Source: an uncultured Cohaesibacter sp.
GTDB taxonomy: Bacteria > Pseudomonadota > Alphaproteobacteria > Rhizobiales > Cohaesibacteraceae
Length of the DNA stretch: 64,000 nt
Reading direction: 5' to 3'
Assembly (NCBI RefSeq): GCF_963676485.1
Contig: NZ_OY781114.1
Span: 2,868,501 to 2,932,500, forward strand
Shown piece by piece: positions 54,907 to 64,000 of this stretch (within the stretch, counting starts at the first letter, position 1; the number at the start of each line of letters is the position of its first letter). The notes beneath the pieces were generated by a model. The model saw nothing but the letters and a program-made list of their open reading frames with translations. It ran no database searches and was not told the origin of the DNA. The position numbers and the translations under genes were made by a program.

Positions 54907-54991
54907 CACTGAAACAAGGCGTGCCCGCCTGCTTGAGCAAGACGGTGAGGGACACGTTCGAGGAGGCCCGGAGTTCCTCCGGCGCTTGTAT

Positions 54992-55921
54992 ATGACGAAA
55001 GCTGTCAGAATCGCCTGTATCGGCGAATGTATGATTGAATTGGCTCCCGCCGGTGATGGTCTGTTCAAACAGGGTTTTGCTGGTGACACCTTCAATACCG
55101 CCGCCTACCTTACCCGGCAATTCGCTCCCGAGATCGAGGTTTCCTATATCACCGGGCTCGGTGTCGATCCAATGAGCGAAGGCATCCGCAAGGCGCTGGA
55201 AGCTGAAGGCGTCAAGACGGATTCGGTCACCATAGTGGACGACAAGAATCCTGGTCTCTACATGATCGAAAATGATGACACGGGCGAGCGCTTCTTTACC
55301 TATTGGCGCAATGATGCTGCAGCAAAAAAGATGTTTGCCGGCTGGTCTGTTGACAAGATTGCAGCATTGCTTGAGCAGTTTGATGTCATCTATTTCTCTG
55401 GAATAACCTTGGCCATTCTTGATGATGCACAACGGTCTGCGCTGTTTGATGCGATCAGCAAGGTCAAGGATAAGGTCAAAGTGGGCTTCGATCCCAACTA
55501 TCGCCCGAAGCTGTGGCCGGATTCAGCTGTCTGCTGCGCTGCTTTCGAGCGCGCTGCGTCGCTCAGCGATTTTGCGCTGGTAACAGCGGACGACCATGTC
55601 GCGCTTTGGGGCGAAGCTGAAGGTCTGGACATTGCCAAGCAATGGAAGGGCTACGGCGCTGGTGAAGTCGTGGTCAAGGAAGGCGCGTCCAGCTGCCTTC
55701 TGTTCACCGGTGAAGACGTCAAGAATGTGCCGCCTGCAGCGAAGCTGAAGCCGAAAGATACAACGGGCGCAGGGGATTCCTTTGCTGCTGGATATCTGGG
55801 CCAGCGTGCTCTGGGAGGATCGCAAGAAGAAGCCGCCAAAACGGCTCACGGTGTTGCGGGGCAGGTCATCATGCACCCGGGCGCCATCATCGATAAATCA
55901 GTTTGGACCCGCGTTAAGTAA
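54992..55921 (+). CDS. kdgK: 2-keto-3-deoxygluconate kinase
   Basis: 309 residues from ATG 54992, the normal KdgK length; upstream frame extension covers promoter sequence and is not coding. PfkB-family motifs: IACIGECMIELAP at the start, FAGDTFNTAAYL, and the C-terminal DTTGAGDSFAAGYLG with the catalytic Asp. It phosphorylates 2-keto-3-deoxygluconate to KDPG, joining the UxuA and KduD branches. It is followed after 10 bp by the KDPG aldolase gene. Confidence 0.93.
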   Translation: MTKAVRIACIGECMIELAPAGDGLFKQGFAGDTFNTAAYLTRQFAPEIEVSYITGLGVDPMSEGIRKALEAEGVKTDSVTIVDDKNPGLYMIENDDTGERFFTYWRNDAAAKKMFAGWSVDKIAALLEQFDVIYFSGITLAILDDAQRSALFDAISKVKDKVKVGFDPNYRPKLWPDSAVCCAAFERAASLSDFALVTADDHVALWGEAEGLDIAKQWKGYGAGEVVVKEGASSCLLFTGEDVKNVPPAAKLKPKDTTGAGDSFAAGYLGQRALGGSQEEAAKTAHGVAGQVIMHPGAIIDKSVWTRVK

Positions 55922-55931
55922 AGGATCGATC

Positions 55932-56558
55932 ATGCGTGATCTGGTTTCCAGCATCTGTAAAGGTGCCAAAGTTATCCCTGTTGTTGTCATCGAGAATGTC
56001 GAGGACGCTGTGCCTCTGGCGCGCTGCCTCGTTGACAATGGCCTGCCTGCCGTTGAAGTGACCCTGCGCACTCCGGCCGCTCTTGATGCCATCAAGGCGA
56101 TTGTGAACGAAGTGAAGGATTGCGTCGTTGGCGTTGGTTCTATTCTCTCTGAAGAGCAGCTCAAGGCTTCCATCGATGCTGGCGCGCATTTTGGTGTGTC
56201 TCCTGGTACATCGGAAACCCTGCTGGGTGCTCTCAAGGCAACTGACTGGCCGTTTCTGCCAGGGTCTGGCACCGTCAGCGAAATGATGACGCTGCGTGAA
56301 GCGGGCTTCAAGGAGCTGAAAATGTTCCCGGCAAGCATCGTTGGTGGCGTTGGCATGCTCAAGGCTGTTTCCGGCCCGGTTGGCGACATCAGCTTCTGCC
56401 CGACCGGTGGTGTGAAGCCTGAGAATGCTGAAGAGTATCTTTCGCAGAAAAATTGCTTCGCTGTAGGCGGCACCTGGATTGCCCCTCTGGCGGATGTCAA
56501 TGCCAAGAACTGGGACGCGATTGCTGAACGCGCCAAAGCTGCGAGCAAGCTCGGGTAG
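55932..56558 (+). CDS. eda: KDPG aldolase (Entner-Doudoroff)
   Basis: 208 residues from ATG 55932 (AAAGGA upstream). Motifs: VIPVVVIENVEDAVPLA, the Glu in AVEVTLRTPAAL, FGVSPGTSETLL, FLPGSGTVSEM and the Schiff-base Lys in ELKMFPASIVGG. It cleaves KDPG to pyruvate and glyceraldehyde-3-phosphate, ending the uronate route. The terminator at 56598 follows. Confidence 0.95.
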   Translation: MRDLVSSICKGAKVIPVVVIENVEDAVPLARCLVDNGLPAVEVTLRTPAALDAIKAIVNEVKDCVVGVGSILSEEQLKASIDAGAHFGVSPGTSETLLGALKATDWPFLPGSGTVSEMMTLREAGFKELKMFPASIVGGVGMLKAVSGPVGDISFCPTGGVKPENAEEYLSQKNCFAVGGTWIAPLADVNAKNWDAIAERAKAASKLG

Positions 56559-56597
56559 GCAGAAAAGCCTCCTATATTTCAGTCGTTTGTATTTTCT

Positions 56598-56633
56598 AGC
56601 CATCCGGATGCAATCATTCCGGGTGGCTTTTTT
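56598..56633 (+). terminator. Rho-independent terminator after eda
   Basis: AGCCATCCGGAT (56598-56609) pairs with ATTCCGGGTGGCT (56616-56628; one G-T pair) and is followed by a T-run to 56633. It closes the uronate operon. Confidence 0.9.
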
Positions 56634-57442
56634 GTTTCATTTTGTAACATCGCAAGGTCTGCAACTTGCCATGATATTTAATTCATGTTACGAAAAAAAT
56701 TGACCTATCAGGGCCAATTGTCAGGGCTATCTATTGTGCATGTCAGCCATGTGCGCCATTTTTGTGCATGTCTCAGGCCGGTATTTTCCTATTCAATCGG
56801 CATTTGGCCCGTCTTGCGGAGAGAAAACGAGAAGTTTCTGCTGCCCAAAATAGGATGTTCTATTAGAATTAAATCGTCTAACTAGGTCATTTATCTCGGT
56901 TTTGTTGTATTGAAACAGAATTATAGTGGCGCTTCCGTCATCTATTATGTGGGCCGAGTATGTTCTTATATTTGATTTATTTTCTCTGTTCATTGAATTT
57001 CCCCAAATGGGATCATTCTCCTTACATTGGAGCGGCTTAAACATGGCTTCTACCATCATACTATTGGATGCTTGACTTTGTGATGAGAGGAGACGCGAAA
57101 CATTGTAAAATGTTGCTGCGGGCTGGCAATTGCATAAAAAAGCTAAATCGTCCATGTTTTTGACCAAATGCCTCCTTTCCAAATTTGGCTTTTCATTGAA
57201 CTATAGGTCTCGGAGGATTGAAGGAATTTAGGTTACCGGAATGGTGCCTGAATTGGGAGGAGATCTGGCACGCTTGTGCCGGGTGCGGGGTTTTATGCCC
57301 GAAATTTGCTCGGGCAACTCTAGGCTGCTTTTCCTGGTGCTTTCTGTATACGCTTTGTTTCCCTCGATCCGATCGATTTGCGCCTCGCTCAATGCTTGGC
57401 GCGGATTTGCACGTTATGTGTTTTCAAGCAAGGGAGGACAAC
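56634..57442. other. AT-rich intergenic stretch upstream of chvE
   Basis: About 800 bp containing the doubtful small gene above. At 56643-56649 and 56685-56691 GTAACAT and ATGTTAC form a spaced inverted repeat. Nearer chvE two small leader hairpins occur, GGCAC-GCTT-GTGCC (57267-57280) and GCCCGA/TCGGGC (57297-57315). In Agrobacterium chvE is controlled by the LysR-type GbpR; no such gene is here. Confidence 0.45.
56793..57155 (-). CDS. Hypothetical AT-rich small protein
   Basis: A minus-strand frame of 120 codons from ATG 57155, with a possible TTG start at 57167. A near-perfect AAAGGAGG lies at 57178-57171, 15 bp before the ATG or 3 bp before the TTG. The sequence has protein-like stretches such as TYSAHIIDDGSATIILFQYN and TEINDLVRRFNS but no family I recognise. 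Base composition is much more AT-rich than its neighbours, which suggests a recent arrival or a fast-evolving gene. It lies alone between the uronate operon and chvE. Real-gene status is about even. Confidence 0.4.
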   Translation of the reverse strand: MDDLAFLCNCQPAATFYNVSRLLSSQSQASNSMMVEAMFKPLQCKENDPIWGNSMNRENKSNIRTYSAHIIDDGSATIILFQYNKTEINDLVRRFNSNRTSYFGQQKLLVFSPQDGPNAD

Positions 57443-58531
57443 ATGCTTGGACTTGGAAAACTCTTCAATACAGTGACGATGGGGGCCATGGCATTGGCTC
57501 TGGGCGCTTCGTTTGCGTCTTCTCCATCTGTGGCTGCAGATAAGGGGTTTGTTGGTATCGCTATGCCTACTCAGTCATCCGCACGCTGGATTACTGATGG
57601 CAACAGCATGAAAAAACAGTTTGAAGAAGCTGGCTATCAGACTGACCTGCAATATGCAGAGGATGACATTGCCAACCAGCTGCGTCAGATCGAAACCATG
57701 ATCCTGAAGGGCGTCAACGTTCTCGTTATCGCCTCTATCGATGGTACGACCCTGTCTGGCGCTCTGGAACTGGCCGCTGACTCCGACATCAAAGTGATCG
57801 CTTATGATCGCCTGATCCGTGATTCCGGCAATGTTGACTATTACGCAACCTTCGATAACTTCCAGGTTGGCGTGCAGCAGGCTACCAGCCTGGTGAAAGG
57901 TCTGAAAGAACGCTTCCCGGATGCAAAACCATGGAACGTAGAGCTCTTTGGTGGGTCTCCGGACGACAACAATGCTTACTTCTTCTATGACGGCGCAATG
58001 TCTGTGCTGCAGCCATTGATCGACGATGGCAGCGTTGCTGTTCCTTCCGAACAGTTCGGCATGGATAAAGTTGGTACCCTGCGTTGGGACGGTGCTGTTG
58101 CACAGGCTCGCATGGATAACCTGCTTTCCGCTTTCTACACTGACAAAACCGTACACGGCGTATTGGCTCCGTATGATGGTCTGTCCATTGGTATCCTGTC
58201 CTCGCTCAAGGGCGTTGGCTACGGCTCTGGCGACATGAAAATGCCGATCGTAACCGGACAGGACGCAGAAGTTCAGTCAATCAAATCCATTTTGGCTGGC
58301 GAACAATATTCCACCATCTTTAAAGACACCCGTGAGCTTGCTCGCGTGACTGTTGGCATGGTGAATGCTCTGCTCGAAGGTGGCGAACCAGAAATCAATG
58401 ACACCACAACTTACGACAACGGTGTCAAAGTGGTTCCTTCCTACCTTCTGAAACCGGTTCCGGTCGATGCTTCCAACTGGGAGAAAATCGTGATCGATAG
58501 CGGTTACTACACCATGGATCAGATCAAGTAA
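57443..58531 (+). CDS. chvE: ChvE, multiple-sugar periplasmic binding protein
   Basis: 362 residues from ATG 57443 with AAGGGAGG ten bases upstream; the longer open frame covers the leader. The signal peptide ends near SVAADKG. The mature protein follows Chv[65 protein letters not shown] and [20 protein letters not shown]. ChvE binds galactose, arabinose, xylose, glucose and related sugars, feeds the GguAB transporter and, in plant-associated relatives, also signals to chemotaxis and virulence systems. gguA and gguB follow directly. Confidence 0.93.
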   Translation: MLGLGKLFNTVTMGAMALALGASFASSPSVAADKGFVGIAMPTQSSARWITDGNSMKKQFEEAGYQTDLQYAEDDIANQLRQIETMILKGVNVLVIASIDGTTLSGALELAADSDIKVIAYDRLIRDSGNVDYYATFDNFQVGVQQATSLVKGLKERFPDAKPWNVELFGGSPDDNNAYFFYDGAMSVLQPLIDDGSVAVPSEQFGMDKVGTLRWDGAVAQARMDNLLSAFYTDKTVHGVLAPYDGLSIGILSSLKGVGYGSGDMKMPIVTGQDAEVQSIKSILAGEQYSTIFKDTRELARVTVGMVNALLEGGEPEINDTTTYDNGVKVVPSYLLKPVPVDASNWEKIVIDSGYYTMDQIK

Positions 58532-58535
58532 GGGT

Positions 58536-58573
58536 CCTCCCGGGGGAGGGAGGTGGAAAGTCTCACCCCCTCC
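58536..58573 (+). other. Intercistronic stem-loops between chvE and gguA
   Basis: CCTCC-CGGG-GGAGG (58536-58549) and an alternative longer pairing of GGAGGGAGGTG (58545-58555) with CACCCCCTCC (58564-58573) are mutually exclusive. No T-run follows. As after the other two binding-protein genes, this probably favours the receptor message. Confidence 0.5.
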
Positions 58574-58619
58574 ATCCGTTCTTCAAGAACAATAAAGAGA
58601 CTGTTTGCTTGAGGCTGAC

Positions 58620-60146
58620 ATGAACACCATCTTAGAAATGCGAGGAATCACCAAGACCTTTCCGGGTGTAAAGGCCTTGAGTGATGTGAATCTGACGGTC
58701 GGCGAAGGTGAAATTCATGCCTTGGTCGGTGAGAATGGCGCAGGCAAGTCAACCCTGATGAAGGTTCTCTCTGGCGTATATCCCTATGGCACCTATGAAG
58801 GGGATATCATCTATAACGGAGAGACCCAGAAATATGCCACGATCTCCGACAGCGAAGAAAAAGGCATTATCATCATTCACCAGGAACTGGCTCTGGTTCC
58901 CCTTCTGTCGATCGCCGAGAATATCTTCTTGGGCAACGAGCGGGCTACCAAAGGGGTCATCAACTGGCCAGTAGCGCACTCCGAAGCGGAAATGCTGCTC
59001 AAGATTGTCGGGCTGGACAAGCCGACTGGCACATTGGTTACGAACCTGGGGACGGGGCAGCAGCAACTGGTCGAGATCGCCAAGGCTCTTTCCAAGGAAG
59101 TGAAGTTGCTTATTCTCGACGAGCCAACGTCTTCCCTGAACGAGCGGGACAGTGAGGCTCTGCTTCAGCTGCTGCTTGAGTTCAAAAGCAAAGGCATTTC
59201 CTCGATTCTGATCTCCCACAAGCTCAACGAGGTTGTGAGGGTTGCGGACAAAATCACTGTGCTGCGCGACGGTCAGACCGTTAGCACGCTGGACTGTGAC
59301 AAGTCCGAGGAAATGGAAAACAGAATTATCAAGGACATGGTCGGGCGTGAGCTGACCAACCGCTTCCCCCAGCGGACTCCGGACATCGGCGATATGCTGC
59401 TCGATGTGAAAGGCTGGAATGTCTATCATCAGGTGCATGCAGATCGTCACTTGATCCGCGATGTCAATTTCAATGTACATGCAGGCGAGATCGTCGGTAT
59501 TTCCGGCTTGATGGGCGCTGGGCGAACCGAGCTTGCCATGAGCCTGTTTGGGCGAGCTTATGGCCAGAAAATTTCAGGACAAGTCGAGCTGCGTGGTAAG
59601 CCGATTGACGTCAGTACGATCAACAAGGCTGTTGCCAACGGTTTGGCTTATGTGACCGAGGACCGCAAGGAATATGGTCTGGTTCTTGAAAACAGTATCA
59701 AGGTCAATACAACACTCTCCAATCTGGAAGGTGTTTCCAAGGGCATTGTCATTGATGACAATGCGGAAACCCGTGTTGGTCTTGAATATAAGAAGAAGCT
59801 GAACACCAAATGCTCCAGTTTGATGCAACAGGTGGTCAACTTGTCTGGTGGGAACCAGCAGAAGGTCGTTTTGAGTAAATGGCTGTTTGCGAACCCGGAT
59901 GTGCTCATTCTGGATGAGCCGACACGCGGGATCGACGTGAACGCCAAATATGAAATTTACGCGATCATCAACCAGCTCGCTCAAGAGGGCAAGGGTATCA
60001 TTTTCATTTCTTCGGAATTGCCAGAACTGCTGGGCATGACAGACAGGATCTATGTCATGAATGAGGGCAGAATGGTTGGCGAAATGCCTACGAAGGAAGC
60101 TTCGCAAGAAAAAATCATGCGGATGATCATCAAGGACAAAGGCTGA
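58620..60146 (+). CDS. gguA: GguA, sugar ABC transporter double-ATPase
   Basis: 508 residues from ATG 58620 (GAGG upstream). Two fused ABC domains as in XylG/MglA: the first with [35 protein letters not shown] and [12 protein letters not shown], the second with [45 protein letters not shown] and [12 protein letters not shown]. With ChvE and GguB it forms the multiple-sugar importer. Confidence 0.94.
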   Translation: MNTILEMRGITKTFPGVKALSDVNLTVGEGEIHALVGENGAGKSTLMKVLSGVYPYGTYEGDIIYNGETQKYATISDSEEKGIIIIHQELALVPLLSIAENIFLGNERATKGVINWPVAHSEAEMLLKIVGLDKPTGTLVTNLGTGQQQLVEIAKALSKEVKLLILDEPTSSLNERDSEALLQLLLEFKSKGISSILISHKLNEVVRVADKITVLRDGQTVSTLDCDKSEEMENRIIKDMVGRELTNRFPQRTPDIGDMLLDVKGWNVYHQVHADRHLIRDVNFNVHAGEIVGISGLMGAGRTELAMSLFGRAYGQKISGQVELRGKPIDVSTINKAVANGLAYVTEDRKEYGLVLENSIKVNTTLSNLEGVSKGIVIDDNAETRVGLEYKKKLNTKCSSLMQQVVNLSGGNQQKVVLSKWLFANPDVLILDEPTRGIDVNAKYEIYAIINQLAQEGKGIIFISSELPELLGMTDRIYVMNEGRMVGEMPTKEASQEKIMRMIIKDKG

Positions 60147-60150
60147 AACA

Positions 60151-61362
60151 ATGTCACAGGTGGAAAACCCGTCTCCGGCAAACTCTGACGCAGGTACAAC
60201 TGTCAGCGTCGCCAGTTATCTGAAGTCAAACGTACGCGAATACGGCCTTTTGATTGCCCTGATCGCTGTTATGATCTTCTTCCAGGTTGTTACAAACGGT
60301 ATTCTCATGAAGCCGCTCAACCTGACAAACCTTATTCTCCAGAACAGCTATATCGTCATCATGGCGATTGGTATGCTGCTTATCATTGTTGCGGGCCATA
60401 TCGACCTCTCGGTCGGTTCGGTCATGGGATTTATCGGCGCTCTCGCTGCCGTGATGATCGTAAACTATGATATCAACTATGTGGTCACGATCATTGTCTG
60501 CCTGGTTGTTGGTACTGCAATTGGTGCGCTTCAGGGCTTCTGGGTTGCTTATTACAAGATCCCGGCCTTCATCGTGACGCTGGCCGGCATGCTCAGCTTC
60601 CGTGGTCTTACCCTGGCGCTGCTCAATGGTCAGTCCATTGGCCCGTTCCCGACCGGTTTCCAGAAACTGAGCTCGGGTTTCATTCCTGACCTGTTCGGTG
60701 TTGGTCGTCCTCATATGCTGACGATCGTTCTGGGCATCATTTTGAGTGTCTTCCTGATTTATGCAGCCTGGAAAGATCGCAAGGAACGCGCCAAGTTTGG
60801 GAACCTCGATGAGCCGTTCGCCTTCTTTGTGCTGAAGAATCTTCTCATCGTCTTTGCCATCAACTATCTCTCCTATGTTATGGCTGGCTATAGAGGCTAT
60901 CCGAACGTTCTGATCGTTATCGCTGTGCTGGTTGCCGCTTATGGCTTCCTTACATCCTCTTCCACGGTTGGTCGCCGGATCTATGCTCTGGGTGGCAACG
61001 TGAAAGCCGCCAAGCTCTCTGGCGTGAATACGGAACGACTGACCTTCCTGACCTTTGCGAATATGGGCCTTCTGGCTGCCTTTGCTGGGATGGTCTTTGC
61101 GGCTCGTCTGAACACGGCTACTCCGAAAGCCGGTTATGGCTACGAGCTCGACGTGATCGCGGCTGTCTTCATCGGTGGTGCATCGACCACAGGTGGTGTC
61201 GGTACGGTTACCGGTGCGATAATCGGCGCCTTCCTGATGGGTGTGATGAACAACGGTATGTCCATTCTGTCCATCGGCATCGACTGGCAGCAGGTCATTA
61301 AGGGTGTTGTTCTGCTCGCCGCCGTTATCTTCGATGTCTACAACAAGAAGAAGGCTGGCTAA
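60151..61362 (+). CDS. gguB: GguB, sugar ABC transporter permease
   Basis: 403 residues, starting 4 bp after gguA. A XylH/MglC-type permease with about ten helices and the motifs AGHIDLSVGSVMGFIGALAAV, IPAFIVTLAGMLSFRGL, GRRIYALGGNVKAAKLSGVN and VIAAVFIGGASTTGGVGTVTGA. It is about 60 residues longer than MglC because of extra helices near 205-265, as in XylH/GguB. It ends the chvE operon before a stem at 61382-61404. Confidence 0.93.
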   Translation: MSQVENPSPANSDAGTTVSVASYLKSNVREYGLLIALIAVMIFFQVVTNGILMKPLNLTNLILQNSYIVIMAIGMLLIIVAGHIDLSVGSVMGFIGALAAVMIVNYDINYVVTIIVCLVVGTAIGALQGFWVAYYKIPAFIVTLAGMLSFRGLTLALLNGQSIGPFPTGFQKLSSGFIPDLFGVGRPHMLTIVLGIILSVFLIYAAWKDRKERAKFGNLDEPFAFFVLKNLLIVFAINYLSYVMAGYRGYPNVLIVIAVLVAAYGFLTSSSTVGRRIYALGGNVKAAKLSGVNTERLTFLTFANMGLLAAFAGMVFAARLNTATPKAGYGYELDVIAAVFIGGASTTGGVGTVTGAIIGAFLMGVMNNGMSILSIGIDWQQVIKGVVLLAAVIFDVYNKKKAG

Positions 61363-61742
61363 GCTTTCAAGTAAACCAATGGGTGGGCTGGTCTCTAGCC
61401 CACCTCCTTTCCTGAATGGTCGGACATTTGGGATGGCTGACCCGATTGTATATAGGACATGTCTGGTCTGGCCCTTTGTGCAAGCGTTTTAGCCATGTCC
61501 GGCTTGCAGTCGAAAAATGCTTGTTTCAGACAATCGCCTCATTGGTGCGGATAGCAAGATAATCCATAAGTATAACCTTATAGCCTCTAACCGTATGCCG
61601 GGGATCTGTCCATATTTTTAAGGTGGATTGATCAAGAGGTGTGGCCAGCATGATGTTCCGGTTGCTGTGACATTTCGAAAATAAGCCCAGGCTCATTTGA
61701 AGCCACTTTTTGCGAATAGGGCGGTTTGAGGAGGACATTCAA
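61363..61742. other. Intergenic region between gguB and araD
   Basis: 380 bp. GGTGGGCT (61382-61389) and AGCCCACC (61397-61404) form a perfect 8-bp stem followed by a T/C-rich stretch, a probable weak terminator for chvE-gguAB. GGACATG/CATGTCC (61455-61461, 61494-61500) is a spaced inverted repeat that might be an operator. The last 150 bp must carry the araD promoter, but I see no clear boxes or gene. Confidence 0.5.
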
Positions 61743-62432
61743 ATGCTGAAAGAACTGAGGGAAGAGGTTTTTCGCGCCAATATCGAGCTGAATGACCGTG
61801 GAGTCGTGATCTACACATGGGGCAATGTCAGTGCGATTAATCGCGAAAAGGGGCTGGTTGTTATCAAGCCGTCGGGCGTGCCTTATGAAACGATGACCGC
61901 TGACGACATGGTGGTTGTTGATCTCGACAACACTGTTGTCTGGGGCAGCAAGAAGCCATCATCGGATACAAAAACCCATACCACTCTTTACAAGGCTTTC
62001 CCGCAAATTGGCGGTGTGGTGCATACCCATTCCCGCCATGCTGTCGCCTGGGCTCAGGCGCGCCGGGAGATTCCGTGCCTTGGAACAACGCAGGCCGACT
62101 ATTGTGCCGGTCCGGTGCCATGCACCAAGCCGCTCAGCGAAGAGCAGGTCAATCGCGATTATGAAACAACGACTGGCGAGGCCATTGTTGAACGCTTTGC
62201 AGGGCTTGATCCTGCGGCCGTCCCGATGGTTCTGGTGGCCGGTCATGGACCTTTTGCCTGGGGCAAGAATGCCGACGACGCTGTACACAATGCTGTTGTG
62301 CTCGAAGAAGTCGCCCATATGGCAACAATCACTGCAACTATTTCCAACCCCATACCGCCATTGGAGCAGTATGTGCTCGATTATCACTATGAGCGCAAAC
62401 ATGGCAAAAACGCTTGGTATGGGCAGAAATAG
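61743..62432 (+). CDS. araD: L-ribulose-5-phosphate 4-epimerase
   Basis: 229 residues from ATG 61743 with GAGGAGG ten bases upstream. Class II aldolase/epimerase motifs: TWGNVSAINREKGLVVIKPSG, the metal-binding HTHSRHAVAWAQA and GHGPFAWGK. It converts L-ribulose-5-phosphate to D-xylulose-5-phosphate. It precedes araA with a hairpin terminator between them; the kinase araB is not in the window. Confidence 0.94.
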   Translation: MLKELREEVFRANIELNDRGVVIYTWGNVSAINREKGLVVIKPSGVPYETMTADDMVVVDLDNTVVWGSKKPSSDTKTHTTLYKAFPQIGGVVHTHSRHAVAWAQARREIPCLGTTQADYCAGPVPCTKPLSEEQVNRDYETTTGEAIVERFAGLDPAAVPMVLVAGHGPFAWGKNADDAVHNAVVLEEVAHMATITATISNPIPPLEQYVLDYHYERKHGKNAWYGQK

Positions 62433-62442
62433 CCACCGTCTT

Positions 62443-62488
62443 GCGGTTCCGAGGGGGGAATGCTTAAGCATCTCGGGACCGCTTTTTT
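62443..62488 (+). terminator. Hairpin terminator between araD and araA
   Basis: GCGGTTCCGAG (62443-62453) and CTCGGGACCGC (62472-62482) pair over 11 positions with one mismatch, enclose a second stem ATGC-TTAA-GCAT (62460-62471), and are followed by six Ts (62483-62488). This has the full form of an intrinsic terminator although araA lies only 96 bp further on. Confidence 0.85.
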
Positions 62489-62584
62489 GCGCAAAGGGGA
62501 GGGAATAAGGCTTTGCATCCTTCGCGCAAACATATCCAGACCATAGCGCAACTGACGCCGGTCGAAAATTGAAAGGGCATGGAA

Positions 62585-64000
62585 ATGTTTGGTTTGAAAC
62601 CTTTGAAATTCTGGTTTGTGTGCGGCTCGCAGCACCTTTATGGCCCGGAAACACTGGCCGAAGTGGCGGATGGTGCCCGTAAGGTTGTTGAAGGGTTGTC
62701 CAAAGACGGGCGCCTTGTGCTGCCGCTTGAATTTGCGACAGTTGCGACCACCGGGGAGGAAATTGCAGATGTTTGCCGCCGGGCTTCAGCTGACCCTGAA
62801 TGTGGCGGTATCATCTTGTGGATGCATACCTTTTCGCCTTCGAAAATGTGGATTCGCGGCCTTAATGCTCTGACCAAGCCGATGTTGCATCTGCATACCC
62901 AGCTCAATGCTGCATTGCCTTGGGATTCCATCGATATGGACTATATGAACCTGCACCAGTCTGCCCATGGCGACCGGGAAGCGGGCTTCTTGCATACGCG
63001 CATGCGTATCGGGCGCAAGGTGGTTGTCGGCCACTGGAGCGACCCCGATGTTCAGGGTCGGATCGATAGCTGGATGCGTGCTGCACGCGCATGGGATGAT
63101 TGGCAGGGGTCTGGTGTTTGCCGCTTTGGCGACAATATGCGCAATGTGGCCGTTACCGATGGTGACAAAGTGTCTGCCGAGATGGCTTTTGGCTTCAAGG
63201 TTGATTATTGGCCGGTTGGTGATCTGGTTGCCAAGATGGCTGATTTCTCCGATGCAGATGTAGAAGCGCTGGTTGCTGAATATGACAAGACCTATGAGCT
63301 GGTGCCGGAATTGCAGGCTGGCGGCGCCAAACGGGCGTCCCTGCTAGATGCGGCCCGTCAGGAATTGGCGATCTCTTACTTCCTGAAAGAGGGCGGATAT
63401 AAGGGCTTTACTCATACCTTTGAAGATTTGCATGGCCTCAATCAGCTGCCTGGTCTGGCACCTCAGCGCATGATGGAGCAGGGCTTCGGTTTTGCCGGTG
63501 AAGGGGACTGGAAGACGCCTGCGCTTGTTCGCGCCATGAAAGTTATGGGCCATGGCAAGAGCGGCGCTTGCTCCTTCATGGAAGATTATACCTATGATGT
63601 TTCCAAGCCGGGCGAAGAGCTGGTCCTCGGGGCTCATATGCTCGAGGTCTGCCCGACCATCGCGGAAAGCAAGCCTCGCCTTGAGATTCATGAGCTGGGC
63701 ATTGGCGGCAAACCAGATCCGGTGCGTATGGTCTTTGATTCCATCAAGGGCAATGCGATCAACGCCTGCCTCATTGATATGGGCAACCGCTTCCGCCTGA
63801 TTGCCAACGAAGTTACCTCGGTTGAGCATCCGGATCTGCCGAAATTGCCTGTAGCGCGTGCTGTGTGGCAGTGCAAGCCAGACTTCAAAACTGCATGTGA
63901 GGCATGGATCTTGGCCGGTGGCGCCCATCATACCGCATACAGCTATGATGTGACCGCTGAAATGCTGGAAGACTTTGCGACGATTGCCGGTATCGAGCTG
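62585..64000 (+). CDS. araA: L-arabinose isomerase, 3' end beyond window
   Basis: 472 codons are visible and the frame is open at the right edge; full-length AraA is about 500 residues. ATG 62585 is preferred (AAAGGG seven bases upstream); an in-frame ATG at 62579 is too close to it. Motifs: [18 protein letters not shown] at the start, [28 protein letters not shown], and the metal-site [18 protein letters not shown] and HMLEVCPTI. It converts L-arabinose to L-ribulose. Confidence 0.95.
   Translation, partial: MFGLKPLKFWFVCGSQHLYGPETLAEVADGARKVVEGLSKDGRLVLPLEFATVATTGEEIADVCRRASADPECGGIILWMHTFSPSKMWIRGLNALTKPMLHLHTQLNAALPWDSIDMDYMNLHQSAHGDREAGFLHTRMRIGRKVVVGHWSDPDVQGRIDSWMRAARAWDDWQGSGVCRFGDNMRNVAVTDGDKVSAEMAFGFKVDYWPVGDLVAKMADFSDADVEALVAEYDKTYELVPELQAGGAKRASLLDAARQELAISYFLKEGGYKGFTHTFEDLHGLNQLPGLAPQRMMEQGFGFAGEGDWKTPALVRAMKVMGHGKSGACSFMEDYTYDVSKPGEELVLGAHMLEVCPTIAESKPRLEIHELGIGGKPDPVRMVFDSIKGNAINACLIDMGNRFRLIANEVTSVEHPDLPKLPVARAVWQCKPDFKTACEAWILAGGAHHTAYSYDVTAEMLEDFATIAGIEL

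Noticed and set aside
1-64000. CRISPR arrays, tRNA or rRNA genes, prophage or integrative elements
   Set aside because: No regularly spaced repeats, no cloverleaf or rRNA sequence, and no integrase, transposase or phage structural genes were seen on either strand.

Overview
The window is 64 kb of bacterial chromosome with dense, operon-organised genes. It reads as an alphaproteobacterium, probably a marine member of the Hyphomicrobiales. The pointers are an imuA-imuB-dnaE2 mutasome operon behind a GTTC-N7-GTTC SOS box, a ChvE-GguAB sugar transporter, and a hairpin RNA with a CCUCCUCCC loop as in the alphaproteobacterial 'cuckoo'/ar14 RNAs. The taxonomic call is inference. No rRNA, tRNA, CRISPR array, phage or intact insertion sequence was seen.

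Layout. 1-8.7 kb (minus strand): a HerA-like ATPase (cut by the window edge), a membrane PAS/degenerate-kinase/DEDDh-exonuclease fusion, a single-domain response regulator, a small membrane protein, a cNMP/CBS/DUF294 protein and a two-gene sodium:solute (acetate-type) symporter. 9.2-11.7 kb: rluA, a YaiI-type protein and glycerate 2-kinase. About 11.9 kb: a candidate anti-Shine-Dalgarno small RNA. 12.5-18.3 kb: SOS mutasome. 18.5-25.9 kb: a LacI-controlled ABC sugar or glycoside importer with odd permeases and a GH63-like hydrolase. 26-28 kb: an SLC13 carrier. 28-32.2 kb: xylAB and a ROK repressor. 32.8-37.4 kb: a three-domain lysophospholipid-recycling fusion and galM. 37.5-39.6 kb: a chemoreceptor with a c-heme motif. 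40-41.5 kb: PHO-box-controlled alkaline phosphatase. 41.6-44.8 kb: a DUF3299-like protein, ABC ATPase, FtsX-type permease and His-rich PCuAC-like protein, probably a metal-handling system. 44.9-45.6 kb: a lone pxpA.

From 46 kb to the end is a sugar-acid and pentose island. A GntR/FCD regulator with three matching operator-like sites stands beside uxaC, a TRAP transporter, kdgF, kduI, uxuA, kduD, kdgK and eda. These take hexuronates and unsaturated uronates through 2-keto-3-deoxygluconate to pyruvate and glyceraldehyde-3-phosphate. No fructuronate reductase (uxuB/uxaB) is present; about 210 bp of apparently broken coding sequence follow uxuA. The island ends with chvE-gguA-gguB and araD-araA (araA runs off the end).

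As a whole the window is a carbon-scavenging region suited to algal or plant polysaccharide sugars (xylose, arabinose, glucuronate, unsaturated uronates), interspersed with phosphate acquisition, lipid recycling, metal handling and DNA-damage tolerance. The least explained parts are the exonuclease-sensor/HerA neighbourhood, the ABC importer with a DUF11-like permease insert, the DUF3299/ABC/PCuAC cluster and the CCUCCUCCC RNA.
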